Both the position numbers and the translations under genes were made by a program. This document shows positions 45,865-57,213 of a DNA stretch of 64,000 bases, piece by piece; within the stretch, counting starts at the first letter, position 1; each line of letters starts with the position of its first letter. The DNA comes from Pseudovirgaria hyperparasitica (lineage: Eukaryota; Ascomycota; Dothideomycetes; Acrospermales; Acrospermaceae), in assembly GCF_010093815.1 (NCBI RefSeq), contig NW_022985566.1, forward strand, positions 518,191-582,190, read 5' to 3'. The notes under the pieces are model-generated. The model was not told the DNA's origin. It worked only from the letters and a program-made list of their open reading frames with translations, and ran no database searches.

Positions 45865-47286
45865 ATGGCCAAGCCTCCGAAGACCACCGCTGAGAAGAAA
45901 CTCAACTCCAAACAAAGGAGAATCATACGGGAGAAGGCTATCGAAGAGGACCGGGCTCGCAAACCTTGCGCGCAGCCAGTCCACCTCGATGTCGTCAACA
46001 AGTTCTTCCTCGAATACAACTACGCGAAGAATTCCAAGACTCTACTCAGAGAGCATAATAAGCGTGCAAGAGCTAAAGGACTACCTGAAATGGACCGCAT
46101 ATATGGCCGCGCTAAAGGAATTCCTAGCTTGACTAAGCTTGTGGACGATTGGCTCGCGAACAACGAAGTAGAGTCTTCAGCAGCAAGCTCGTCCGAAGAC
46201 GAGGATGGGGACGACGAGGCGAGCGAAGATGAGAGCGAAAGCAATGCTGTTGGGGCAGGCTCAGACAACGAGAGCTCTAGCTCAGACAACGAGAGCTCTA
46301 GCTCATCAGCTTCAGAAGACAGGGCAACACCAACGAGCTCGGACGACGCCATGTCCATTGATGAGAAAGAGGAGGATACTACGGCCAAAGAATCGAGCAA
46401 GCGCAAAATGGAGACTGAAACAAGCAGTTCAGTGTCTGAGGGGACCTCCAGCTCGTCAAGTTCAGAATCCGCAAAAGAGAAGCCTAAATTGAAGAAGCAG
46501 AGGAAAGAGAACCCTAAATTGAAGAAGGAGAAGAAAGAGAAGACGGCGAACAAGAAGGAGAGACGAGACTCATCTTCGTCCTCTTCCTCCTCTTCTTCTT
46601 CCTCGTCATCATCCTCCTCTTCGTCATCAGCGGCGTCGGCCTCATCTGTGTCGAAGAAGAGCTCCAAAAAGTCCAGCCGTTCCGGTTCTTCTTCAGGTTC
46701 TCCAAGCTCCTCCTCAGAGTCCGAATCCAATGCCCCTAAAAAGCCTGGCTCCAGCTCTGGCTCGTCCTCCAGCTCAAGCTCCGCCTCAGAATCTGACGAT
46801 CCTGCTAAGAAACCGCTCCCAGAGTCGGATTCCTCCAGCGCATCCTCGGATTCAGACTCAGAGTCCTCGTCTGCCTCTTCAGCAAAGAAGCCCATCAAGT
46901 CCACCAAACAGATAAAGAAGGAAAAAGCAGGCAGCACGGATTCACTATCCTCCGCAACTCTACGAGATGCCTCTGATGAGCCGTCGACGAAAAGCAGCAA
47001 GAAGCGTGCAGCTGAAGATGCCGTCGAGGACGTCGCAGCAGAAAACATCGCCAAGCGAAAAAAAATCAATGAGCCCTTCAGTCGTATTCCAAAAGACCAG
47101 TACGTTGACCCGAAATTCGCGTCGAACAAATATGTCTCGTACGACTATGCAGACAAGGCGCACGCCGATTTGATTGTGACCAAGGGTAAAGGCTTCACCA
47201 AGGAAAAGAACAAGAAGAAGAGAGGCAGCTACCGCGGTGGTATGATTGACACCCACGGAGTGAACAGTATCAAGTTCGATGATTAG
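45865..47286 (+). CDS. SRP40: SRP40/NOPP140-like nucleolar phosphoprotein
   Basis: Srp40 is a nucleolar Ser-rich chaperone of box C/D and H/ACA snoRNPs. This single-exon frame of 473 residues has a LisH-like N-terminal helix region at about 33-70 (VVNKFFLEYNYAKNSKTLL), long Ser/Asp/Glu clusters that are likely CK2 substrates separated by Lys-rich patches at about 110-370, and the diagnostic SRP40 C-terminal domain (PFSRIPKDQYVDPKFASN ... DLIVTKGKGF ... GSYRGGMIDTHGVNSIKF). A 21-nt perfect tandem duplication at 46,261-46,302 repeats SDNESSS. The long serine tract near residue 240 is coded mostly by TCN codons, which leaves a large but meaningless open frame on the opposite strand. Confidence 0.93.
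   Translation: MAKPPKTTAEKKLNSKQRRIIREKAIEEDRARKPCAQPVHLDVVNKFFLEYNYAKNSKTLLREHNKRARAKGLPEMDRIYGRAKGIPSLTKLVDDWLANNEVESSAASSSEDEDGDDEASEDESESNAVGAGSDNESSSSDNESSSSSASEDRATPTSSDDAMSIDEKEEDTTAKESSKRKMETETSSSVSEGTSSSSSSESAKEKPKLKKQRKENPKLKKEKKEKTANKKERRDSSSSSSSSSSSSSSSSSSSSAASASSVSKKSSKKSSRSGSSSGSPSSSSESESNAPKKPGSSSGSSSSSSSASESDDPAKKPLPESDSSSASSDSDSESSSASSAKKPIKSTKQIKKEKAGSTDSLSSATLRDASDEPSTKSSKKRAAEDAVEDVAAENIAKRKKINEPFSRIPKDQYVDPKFASNKYVSYDYADKAHADLIVTKGKGFTKEKNKKKRGSYRGGMIDTHGVNSIKFDD
46261..46302 (+). repeat. 21-nt perfect tandem duplication within SRP40
   Basis: Two identical 21-nt units in register with the reading frame, each coding SDNESSS. This is likely replication slippage and changes the number of acidic Ser repeats. 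Confidence 0.85.
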
Positions 47287-47998
47287 AATTGAACGAGTGT
47301 TTGCAAGCGCAGGCGTTGTATGGTTTTGCAAAATTGGGCACAAGGAATAGTTTGGGTGCAAGTTTGAAGCGATCTGGTAGCATGGAAATATAAATACCAG
47401 CTTCTATTACCATCTGAGGACTACTCCTACTCATCACAGCAACGGGCCCACAGCTCCCTCTCCCACACCTCCGAAGAGGTCGATAAAGTCCACCTCTAGT
47501 CCTTTAACCCCTAAAACTGCCTTACTTAGGGTACCCACGGCCAGAGAAAAGCCAGTCAGCACACGGGTAGCGAACCGTAAACCATTCCACATGAGTAAGT
47601 GAGCAATGACCAGTTCTCGCACGATATGACCGCATCAGGACACTCGACGTTATACAACAGTTAGTGTTTCCATCCAATAACAATTGATAGAAGCCGAGCT
47701 GTGCGTGCTGAGAAGTACGCATCATCAGTCCGGTCCCCTACCTCAAAGCCCGATTTGCCGACTATGACATCGTTGACTTTGCAGCTCCCATCAAAAAACA
47801 TCAACACCATCACCGCATCCTATTTGTGTCTTCGCAAAGGATCGCACTAGCTATAAGCCTATCCACTACGGGATCCGGCGGGTGGACCAACTTCAAAAGC
47901 CGTCGCAGCGTCCGTGGGCTATATCAACTACTCACTGTCTGCTCTTTCGGACATCAACGCACCGCCATCCTAAGGCTTCAACATCTCACTCTCCTACA
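47287..47998. other. Intergenic region SRP40 to DUF1295 gene
   Basis: About 710 bp, containing the 3' UTR of SRP40 and the promoter of the next gene on the same strand. The last 110 bp are in frame with the DUF1295 protein but start only with GTG, so they are taken as leader. No other gene is seen. Confidence 0.55.
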
Positions 47999-49025
47999 AT
48001 GACGCTTCTCCAAACCTTCCTACGGGCTACAGCCTTCCGCTCCCCCCTTCTTCGTACCCTCCTCCCCGCTGTCGGCCTCGCGTACGGCATACAATCGCTC
48101 GTCGCCATGCCCTCCATCGCTGTCCAGTCTGAGCGCTTCTACGACCTCTCTGGCTCTCTGACATACCTCTCCTGCACCGCCCTCTCACTCTACCTCCCTG
48201 TCCTCCGTGCCCGCGCCGCGTCTTCAACCGGCAAGCTGATCGAGCCCCTGATCGGCAAAATTACCGGCGAAAGCCTGCTCAATTGGAGACAAGTAGCCAT
48301 GAGCGCCGCAATCGGGCTTTGGGCAACGCGGCTAGGGAGTTACCTCTTCCAGCGCATCATGGCGGACGGCGAGGATAGCAGGTTCGAGAAGATCCGCGGA
48401 CAGCCGCCAAAGTTCTTTGGTGCTTTCATGGCGCAGGCGACGTGGGTGTCGTTGTGTGCGCTGCCTGTTATCGCGTTGAATGCCCTGCCCCGCACGGCGT
48501 TTGCGGCCATGCCACACGTGCTCCTCACAGACGTCATCGGTGTGAGTCTGTTTCTGTTCGGGTTCTTGTTCGAGATCGCAGCGGATAGGCAGAAGAATGC
48601 GTGGGTGCAGGAGAAGAAGCAGAAGAAGCACAGCGAGGAGTTTCTGACGAGGGGGCTGTGGAGTAAGAGCCGGCATCCAAACTACTTTGGCGAGATCTGC
48701 TTATGGACGGGCATTGCGACTGTTGCAGGTGGGACATTGGTGAGAGATGCTGCACAGCGTGGGCTAGGCTTTGCAGGTGGACCGGCAGGGAGGATTGGGG
48801 TGTTGGCCATGGCCGCCGTGAGCCCTGCATTCGTGACGTTTCTGTTGACTAAGGTAAGTGCATACACATGTCCCAATCATCAAACTCACTCTGGTCCCGA
48901 CACTGACACGGCCTCAGGTGTCCGGCATCCCGCTCAGCGAGAACAAGTATGACAAACGCTACGGCGACCGCAAGGACTACCAGGAGTGGAAGAAGAACAC
49001 CCCAATGCTCATTCCCAAATTCTAG
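47999..49025 (+). CDS. DUF1295 / steroid 5-alpha-reductase-like membrane protein, two exons
   Basis: The protein belongs to the DUF1295 family, related to steroid 5-alpha-reductases and isoprenylcysteine methyltransferases. The substrate is unknown. Exons 47,999-48,853 and 48,918-49,025 join at a codon boundary across a 64-nt GTAAGT...TCAG intron, giving 320 residues. Several hydrophobic segments are visible (about 15-40, 55-75, 95-115, 140-165, 175-200, 255-285). The conserved part is LWSKSRHPNYFGEICLWTG near 222-240, followed by the C-terminal YDKRYGDRKDYQEWKKNTPMLIP typical of the family. The N-terminus could act as a mitochondrial or ER signal. The start is the first ATG after a pyrimidine-rich leader. 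Confidence 0.87.
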
Positions 49026-50693
49026 ATCTGTCTTGACGTCAATCAGACGTGGAATGTAATGATGCAGCATGCATAAGATGACATACAATACTCACGACGT
49101 AACGAATAAAAACTTCAATATTGGTCTTCTGTTAACAGCTTATCAATATCAAACCCAATCACAAACCGCCACCCTCCCTTTCGCTCCACTCACTCCATCT
49201 CACCACACTACACCAACACCTCCAGCCATGTCCCAGCTCTCGTCTCCCCTGCCCACCCAAACTCACCCCCCAAAGAAAGCAAAACCAAACCAATCAAACC
49301 CACCCAACCGCCCTCAAAAACAGCAACTCTAGCTCACCCCGTCCATCGTCGAACTTCGTACCTCTCCGCCCGTCGTACTCCGACAGCCATGATAACGCCA
49401 GGACACCTCCTCAGGATCCACTCTCCACCCAAAATACACCCTTCATATCCACTCTCCCCACCGAAAACCCACCTCGCCAAGCCCCCTCTTCCTAACAATC
49501 TCACACAATTTCACACAGTAATGTAAGAACCTCACAAATAAATCTCACACCATAATCTCATATATCATGCACTGCCCAAATCAGGCACGGAGTATCCGCC
49601 CTCCGTGCCGGATATGTACTAGCTCAAGTACAGTCATAATTATAGTTGTAGCTTTTTTTTTGGCTTCCCCCCGGATGTAGTTAATTTAATACTAGCTGTA
49701 CATAGTATCTATTTCCGGACCGGACCTATGGTTCTAGAAGCCGGGATGTGTGTGCTACTGTTACGGGTATTTGCGCCGATTAGATTGCGGCGGCGGGGAT
49801 TTAGGGAGGGGGGACCCGGGGCGACGCGTGGGCTGTGTATGATGATAATGAAGGTGAAGTTGGTGGGCGAGTTTGGTGCGTGGGCGTGCTGGTGAGTTGA
49901 GTAGATTGGATTGATTAGATAGATGGGGTCTTTTGTGGGGTTGTGTATGTGTATGTTTGTCGGTGTGAGGTGTGAAGGTTGGGATTGATGGGTCATGGAT
50001 GGAATGGGTGGATGCATGCATGCATCGCCGGAGTACTCCGGATTTAGACGCGGGAAGGATTGCGGCGCGGCGGTGGTGCGGTCTGGCGTGCGGTGTGGGG
50101 TTTGGGGAGGCATGGTTTAGGTTGTTTTTCGGGATGGGATGGGTTGTGCGTGTGTGTTACAGTATGTGTTTGGGGAGGATTATATGCTGTACTGTTGCTA
50201 TCGTGCTTTGTGGATTTATTTAATCGCAGAGGGAAGGGAGATAGTGGACGGGAGAAGTTGAGGCATGTAAGACTGGAAGATGGATCGATGGATTGATGGA
50301 AGGCGTGAGACAGAGTGTGTATCCGCTATCAGGCATGGAAGAGGTGGCTATAAGTTTGGTATGGAGAGGGGCGTTAGTGCCATGTGCGACGACGACGACC
50401 GGGTTGTGAAGACGGGATGTGTCTGGGTCCGGGTCCCGGACTTGAAAAAGCAGAGATTGTGTTTTGGCGCTCTCATGAGATGGACATGGATGAGCAAAGC
50501 GAAAGTATATTGTATGCGCTATCATATATGAGGTAAGGACTGTGGTTGCTATTGTTGTTGCTATCGTCGTCAAATGTCCCCCTGTCGCCCGCCAACTCAC
50601 TATCTCCTATTCACCATACCACACGCCTGCTCACCCATTCCCGCCATCATCCAATGACTACTATCGGCGCCCTCCACTTCAACTTACTACCCC
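49026..50693. other. 1.67-kb gene-free region with strong strand asymmetry
   Basis: The plus strand is C/A-rich with few G at about 49,140-49,500, then G/T-rich with few C at about 49,740-50,520, then C-rich again. Open frames here (for example 134 codons on the minus strand at 49,709-50,113) are Pro/His/Thr-rich by composition and show no family. The minus-strand part may be the long 3' UTR of the ENA gene. A plus-strand frame without ATG (49,229-49,495) is Ser/Pro-rich and of doubtful meaning. Confidence 0.5.
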
Positions 50694-53600
50694 CTAATGA
50701 CTACATGCCTTCTCAATCGTCTCCGTTGGCGAAAATGTCATCGTCCTCTCCAGCCCAGCCCTGGCCTCTGCATCCGCCTCCGTCAACACCTCATTCCGGC
50801 CACTTGCAATGCCAAAACGTCTCTTCACCGCCTTCCAGCTCTCTACAAGCGCAACATACACAACAAGGCAGGCGACCACGACGCCCCATTCCCACGTCAG
50901 TCCGCTATGCTTAAACACCTCACGATTGACCACGGGTAAGTAGACTACGGGAAACGAGATCGCAAATCCCGCCATGACGGCCCAGAACAGGAATCTATTA
51001 TGCCAGATCGTCGGGAAGATGCTGAACGGCCCAGCGTGCAGTTTGGGATTGAGGTTGAACAGTGACCGCGAGAAATGCTTGACTTCCCAGGCCGTGACCA
51101 GCAGTAGCCATGTCAGCGTCGCATATGTGGTTGATCGAGCGCGGAACACGATGTCGCAGGTCGCGTTGTAGCCATCATTACAGTCATGTCCTAGATCGCC
51201 TCCGCCGGCGCCGTATGCGACGGAAACGAAGGATACAAGACAAAGCGAACCCATGAAGAAGCCGTAGATGAATTTATCCGTGATGAGCTCGCGGGTAAAT
51301 ACGCCAATGCGGAGGTCCTGTGGAGCGCGGTACATCACATCGAGTTGCGCTTCCTCGAGCCCAAGACCAATTGCCAGGAACGAGGACGTTACAAGATTGA
51401 CCCACAGAATCTCAAGCGGGGACAGCGGGAATGTAGAGTTCCCTTGAGAGTCCTTAAACGCGAGGCCAATAAGCAGAAGAAGCACCTGTGCGATATTCGA
51501 GATGAGCAGATGCATAAGGAATTTCTGGATGTTGTCGAATAGTCGCCGGCCTTCCTCGACGGCTTTGACTATAGACGCAAAGTTGTCGTCGGTGAGAACC
51601 ATATCAGCAGCATCTTTGGCGACGTCGCTACCTGCGAGGCCCATGGCGATGCCAACGTCCGAGCGTTTGAGAGCGGGCGAGTCGTTGACACCGTCGCCGG
51701 TCATTACGCAGTATGCGCCGCGGCGATGCATGGCCTCAACCACCCGGGCCTTTGTTGTAGGGCTACATCTGGCGATTACGAGCGGAAGGGAGGGCATGGC
51801 GTCTATCTCCTGCTCAGTGAGCTTGTCGAAATGGGCGGCCGGCATAATGGCGGTGCCGCTGGAAGAGCTGGGCATGTGCGGGCCTAGGATGCCAACATCA
51901 TATGCGATTGCAGTGGCGGTCTTGATGTGATCCCCTGTGAGCATGTGTACGCTAATTCCTGCCATCTGACATTTTCTCACAGCACCAGCTGTCTCGAGAC
52001 GCGGGGGATCGTAAATTCCAATCAGGCCGGCGAAGGATAACTGTGTCTCCACGTCTTCACGCTGATAGCTTTGAGTGGTCGAGCTGTGAAGGGGTAGATC
52101 GCGATGCGCAATACAAAGGACTCGGAGACCTTCTTCGGCCATCTTCTCCGCCATTGACATTATCTCGGCTTTCATGTCCTCTGTAGCGTCCAGAAGAGGT
52201 AGGATGACTTCGGCCGCTCCCTTAGTGTGAACCTTGATGACTCCGGTCTTGCTGCCATATACCACGGACATTCTCTTTAGCGTCGAGTCAAAAGAGAATT
52301 CGGAATACCATTTCAAGTCTTGTTTCTCTAGTAGAGGAGCCTTTCCATAACCAAGACGGAGCGCCAGCACGTGTAATGCGATCTCTGTGGGTTCTCCGAT
52401 TGCTTTCCACTCTTCGGTAGGACCTATGGACGATGAGATGGAATCTTCACTCATGCAATACACCTGTGATAGATTGCAAAGAGATATTGTAGTCATGATG
52501 CCAGTCAGTTCCGAGAGCTCGGGTGTCTTCTCGGTTCCCAGGTTAGTGTCATTCAATTTGACGTGTCCGTCGGAAGGATTGAATGGGTCTGTTGTATCAT
52601 GCACAGTGAGAATGCCGGCTCTAGGAATCCAAGCTTTGCGAGCAATCATCTTGCCCTGTGTCAAAGTCCCTGCGTAGTGTCAGTACACGGAACAGTTAGT
52701 TACACATGTTCTCTTACCCGTCTTGTCAGAACAAATATTAGTGACTCCTCCCACGGCTTCTAGAGCCGAAAGTTTACGAACGATAACATTGCCCTTGGCC
52801 ATAGCCTTCGTGCCAACCGCCATGGTAATAGTCAACACGGCAATAAGAGACTCGGGGATGACAGCGACAGCGACGCATATACCATAGAGCAATACTTCAC
52901 CACTGACATCCCAGACGTTCGCAGAGAACACTATGATCGCTAGAAGAATGGCCAATCCGAAGAGCAGTAACGCAAACTTGCTGAGTTTAATTTGGAGTGG
53001 AGTTCCCACAAGACCTAAGATGGTTTTCAAACCGTCCTTAAAGGATCTAAATGCATCATCGATGGCGCTCGAGTCGTCCTCGCGGACTTTCTCATCGCGG
53101 AGCAGATCCGCTATCTTGCCTACTTCAGTCCTCATACCGGTGGAGACAACTATACCAGTTGCGCGTCCAGCTGTCATATTGCTCGCAGAGTATGCCATGT
53201 TGGTACGATCACCTAGCGGGAGTTCTTCCTCGGTCAGGGTGAGGTTCGGATTCTTCTGAACTGGTAGTGACTCTCCTGTGAGCAGCGATTCGTCCGTAGA
53301 GACGTTCAAGCCACTTGTAAGGCGAAGATCGGCAGGCACAATGTCTCCAACGTTCAGTTGAACGATATCACCGATGACGAGGAGCTCTGCCTTTACCTCT
53401 ATGGTCTGACCATCGCGAATAACTTTGGATATGGGTGCAGACATGTCTCTTAGGCTCATGATCTGTTTTTCGGCTTTATAATCTTGAACGAATCTAACAA
53501 CGCGATCAGTCTGGTTCACACAACTGTTACGCATAGCTCAACTTACCCAACGACAATGTTCAGAGAGATCACTGCGGCGATGACGCCACCCTCAATGTAA

Positions 53601-54076
53601 TCATTGATAGCGAAGCTCAGAGCCATAGTAATCACAAGAACAAGCGTTAGACTGTTTGATACTTGTCTTAACAGAATTTTCCACAGGGAAAGCCCGCCAG
53701 CTCCCTCCACCTTATTAGGGCCATCTCGTGCAAGGCGAGATGCAGCTTCGGCACTGCTAAGTCCATTTCTGATAAGCAGTCAGTCTTTTGCAAATACCTG
53801 TATATGTGGGCGAATAACATACTCGATATCGACTACGAGGGCTTCAGCGACTCTCTTGCTGTCGTATATGTGAGCGAGCTTATAGTGCTCAGTCCAATCT
53901 CCGATGATTGATTCAGACTGATAGTCACGTTTCTTTGGAGGGAGATCTGCCCCTTTGCTAGTCTCTTGTTGAAGATGAGAATTCTTGTTTCGGTCTGATT
54001 TATCTGCGGCTGGGTGTAGGCCACATATAGGAGGTTCAGTCGACTCCTCGACGTTAAGTTGACCAGCTTCTTCCAT
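50694..54076 (-). CDS. ENA-type (P-type IID) sodium/potassium-exporting ATPase, four exons
   Basis: The fungal type IID pump exports Na+ or K+ across the plasma membrane under salt or alkaline stress. Exons 53,823-54,076, 53,547-53,768, 52,718-53,493 and 50,694-52,669 join in frame across introns of 54, 53 and 48 nt and encode 1,075 residues, the usual ENA length. Motifs in order: NGLSSAEAASRLARDGPN (N-terminal cation ATPase domain), LTGESLPVQK (actuator), IPESLIAVLTITMAVG (helix M4), ICSDKTGTLTQGK with the phosphorylated Asp (spans intron 3), TGDHIKTA and TGDGVNDSPALK. About ten hydrophobic helices are visible. The polar N-terminal 85 residues are unconserved. ENA versus close IID relatives cannot be separated by eye. 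Confidence 0.92.
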
Positions 54077-55098
54077 TCAATATCGAACGGCGCTGAGAAA
54101 AGACCAGGGGAACCAGGTACCAATGATTGAAGCAAAGCGTGGGTAAACTGTGTGAAAACGGTCGAAGAACAACCGGAGAGGTGTTGCCGAAGCCAAAGCC
54201 TACCTGGGGATGCAGGAAGGAGCCTGATATACCCGTGACCTGGGCCCCAGAGGACGAGGTTTGCCGTCTACTGGTGTTTGTCATTGCATGCATGCCGCCT
54301 TGGAGAATCACACGTGCCCTTGGCTTCATGCTCAGCAAACCCCACCTTGTACGACGTCCTGCCAGTGAATGAGCTCGCTGCTCGCAAACCTAGTCTGGAT
54401 CGTTACGCAATCAAGATTCTCGAATCCTTCACTATGCCAATTTTGGTATTCTCCAAGAGGTTCGTCCCATCAAGTGAAGAGGATTCGTGGGGCTTGCCAT
54501 TCCACCATTACTTGGCTGCTTGGCGTCTGTTTTCTAGTCCTTTTGCCGTTCGCCACGATGCAAGCCGGGAGTAAGTGGAAGTGTACGTCAGTGCCAATGT
54601 TACATCACTACTTTTGGTGAGTCGTTGGGCAGCGGACATATCATGGTTCTAGCGGAGTGGAATTGAGGCCTTGGATTCGGCCAAGAGAACGTCCGCTGGT
54701 GGAGGGAAAGCCAAGAGAAGTGGTGGAATGTCGGGTGGTACTGGTGGTGGATCCGATGACTGCGTAGTTTTGATACTGCCTTTTGCAGGTAGTAGTAGTA
54801 GCAGTAATTAGTAGTGTGTGACTGTGTGTACTAATCCATGAATATCAGCCACAGGTAGTCAATCACGGCAATAATGACCAGGCTGAGGGTGAGCTGTGGT
54901 TATGATTATTTTCTATGGTCTATCCCGCTGAGCCTTGCCTTGAACGCCGTTAGCCCACATGCTGCAACTCGCAAAACTCCAATTCGCTTCCGTTCGACGT
55001 TACTCCGACCGGTCCAGCCGGAGTCTGGTATAAGTAGGAAAACTGTTTGCATGCTCGCTCCTATAATTAATGCGCATAGCTCAAACTCTAGAACCGCC
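54077..55098. other. Intergenic region with (AGT)n tract
   Basis: About 1 kb between the ENA start and the RER2 stop, both on the minus strand. It contains an AGT-type microsatellite at about 54,788-54,815. Short frames at 54,127-54,620 have no coding support. It likely holds the ENA promoter and the RER2 3' UTR. Confidence 0.55.
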
Positions 55099-56249
55099 TC
55101 ACCCTGATTTAATCCTCTGTCGTCCCCTCCCTGCTTCCTCGTGCTTCTTTTGGTTCCATTGCCACTCGAGTAACACAGGCAGAAAGTACCACAAATCGAA
55201 TTCGGGCCATAGACAACTCAGAAAGACAATTGTCGTGTTCTCGTGGCACTGCCAGAGCATGAAATCGCTTAGACGTTCCACGCCTGACGTGCGTACCAGT
55301 AGGTCTAGCGGTGGGTTGTCCGCAGTGAACATGTGCGAATCAAGTATTGAGACATCAATGGACTCTGGGTCTGGGAGAGAGTCGCGGTGCTTATGTGTCG
55401 CGCTGGGATTAGTGGAGGTCGTAGACACATTGAGTGTGCTGGATGAAGCAATCGAGTCGTGCTCGTTGTCCTTGTCACTTTCCTCGAGTGGCGATTGTGT
55501 GCGAGACACATCTTGAGGTTCTGGACTTGGCGACTCTTCCACCACAGTAGACAGCTGCGCGGCACGAATGTTGCGCGTGATATGTGTTTCTGAAAAGGGG
55601 CGTTTCAAGGTCGGGCGGGTGGGCTTGTTATAGCTGACCACGGTATCGCGGATTGCTGTGGTGATCTCGTTGCGCGAAGTGTAAGGGAAGCAGACATTTA
55701 AGACGGCTTTGGTATTGTGAGAGGTCATGGCAACGGCTCTGTCGATAGCTTCGAGGACATCAGGCTTGACGAGGTCACGCTGACCAAGAACGCGCACACA
55801 GGCACCGTAGCGATCTAGAAGATCGCCGTGTTGCGCAAGCTGCACGAGCTTGACTCTGGCCATCTCCATGAGCGCATCCACTTCGTATTTGGAACGGTTG
55901 AAGTTCTCGATCGAGAATGCGTAAATGGTGACCACCTTGACACCGGATTTGTAGCATACTTCGAGGACCTGCAGGTTGAGTAGGGTTAGTCTTGATATAT
56001 GGCTACAGGTCTGTATATGAGAGCCGCTACCTTTGCCAAAGCTTCAAAGCCCAAATTATGCCCTTCGACAGTCTCTATATGATGTGTTTTGGCAAACCGC
56101 CTATTTCCGTCCATGACAAAAGCGACATGCTGAGGTATAGGTCCTTGTCTTAAAGCTCCTATAAGTAGCTCGCGTATGCGGTGCAAGGCCCATTCTGCTG
56201 GAGGTGATTGTAGAAACCAGTTGCGGATATGCGACAGGTGCAGGGACAT
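55099..56249 (-). CDS. RER2: Dehydrodolichyl diphosphate synthase (cis-prenyltransferase), two exons
   Basis: This enzyme extends farnesyl diphosphate with isopentenyl units in cis to build dolichol for protein glycosylation in the ER. Exons 56,031-56,249 and 55,099-55,968 join across a 62-nt intron at a codon boundary, giving 362 residues. Region I is HVAFVMDGNRRFAK, with the catalytic Asp, followed by EGHNLGFEAL. Next are TIYAFSIENFNRSKYEVDALM, NVCFPYTSRNEIT and the C-terminal LLVRTSGVERLSDFMLWQC and FDLWYFLPVLLEW. A Ser/Glu-rich insert of about 75 residues (about 195-270) separates the last two blocks; such inserts are common in fungal orthologues. The N-terminal LSHIRNWFLQSP resembles the membrane-associating start of Rer2/Srt1. 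Confidence 0.93.
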
Positions 56250-57213
56250 TCTGAGGTGAAATTCCAGTGGGCACCCAGGAGATAAGTATATGTGTTTTCA
56301 AGGTAGGAGCTCGATCATTGTCGTGCGCGAGTAGGCTTATGGAATATATATCAAGCGAATGAGGCTCAGTCCGTGTTATTACGCAAAAGACAGGACGGGC
56401 CCAAGGAAGTTGTCGTCAATTAGGTGAGGCTGTGAAGAGTGGCCAAGGTACCGACAGGCCATGCTTGCCAAAATGTTGGCCCAGTGGCCCCAGCCTGCAG
56501 CCCCGGTAACAACGACTGAGAGGGTTTAGCTGCAGAGACGTTTACGCGGCGTGACGAATTAGCCTCAATGCACCGCCACAACTTCCATAGATCCGAAGCG
56601 CCTTATATTGACGTAATATCTGCTTGATAAGTTTCTCTACAAGTGAAGTCTGCCCTTCACAGCAGAGTGCAAGTCTACTTAGACCGACTTGCTCAATTGA
56701 TCGCTCTCACTGCCCTGACAGCCTATATTTTATCCCGGTAAGGCCTCGGTATCCTAATCCCTTCTGCGCCATGTGTCATGTTAGCTTTCGTCACCCCAAC
56801 GAATCATATCGATCTCTCGATATTATGTTTCATTCAGATGTCTATTGCTAGATCTAATATGCATGCACACAGCATTGGAATTCTCTGGCCTACGCCGACC
56901 CACCTGATGCAGCACGAACCACTGTCCAGACCCTTGCACAAGTGCACAGATAGAGGCCTTGAAAATCATTCTTACGCCTGCGGAGTTATCTAAAACAGAC
57001 GAACGCCGAAACATGACTCAAAAAGGACAAGGTCAGAGGCCAGACTGAGAGAGAGAGAGACGACGCCGGAAAATGCTGGGGGTATGTTCGATAAAGACGA
57101 GTGGTATTCAACAGTCGTAAGGGTATTGAAGAGACTATGGTTCTGCGCCGTCAGGTCTTATCGCCAAGGAGTGGCCTGGGACGGTCCATCTGTGTTCATA
57201 TGTTAGACTATGA
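56250..57213. other. Intergenic region between RER2 and the WDR26-like gene
   Basis: About 960 bp, with a (GA)n run at about 57,046-57,060. It holds the RER2 promoter and the 3' UTR of the WD40 gene. No gene is seen. Confidence 0.55.

Noticed and set aside
46020-47129. 369-codon minus-strand open frame rich in Glu/Asp/Ser opposite SRP40
   Set aside because: It is the reverse of a TCN-serine and Lys/Glu-rich gene, whose codons give few stops on the other strand. It has no domain and covers a clear SRP40 product.
47882-47998. 39-codon N-terminal extension of the DUF1295 protein
   Set aside because: It begins with GTG. The first ATG at 47,999 gives a typical family start and lies after a pyrimidine-rich leader.
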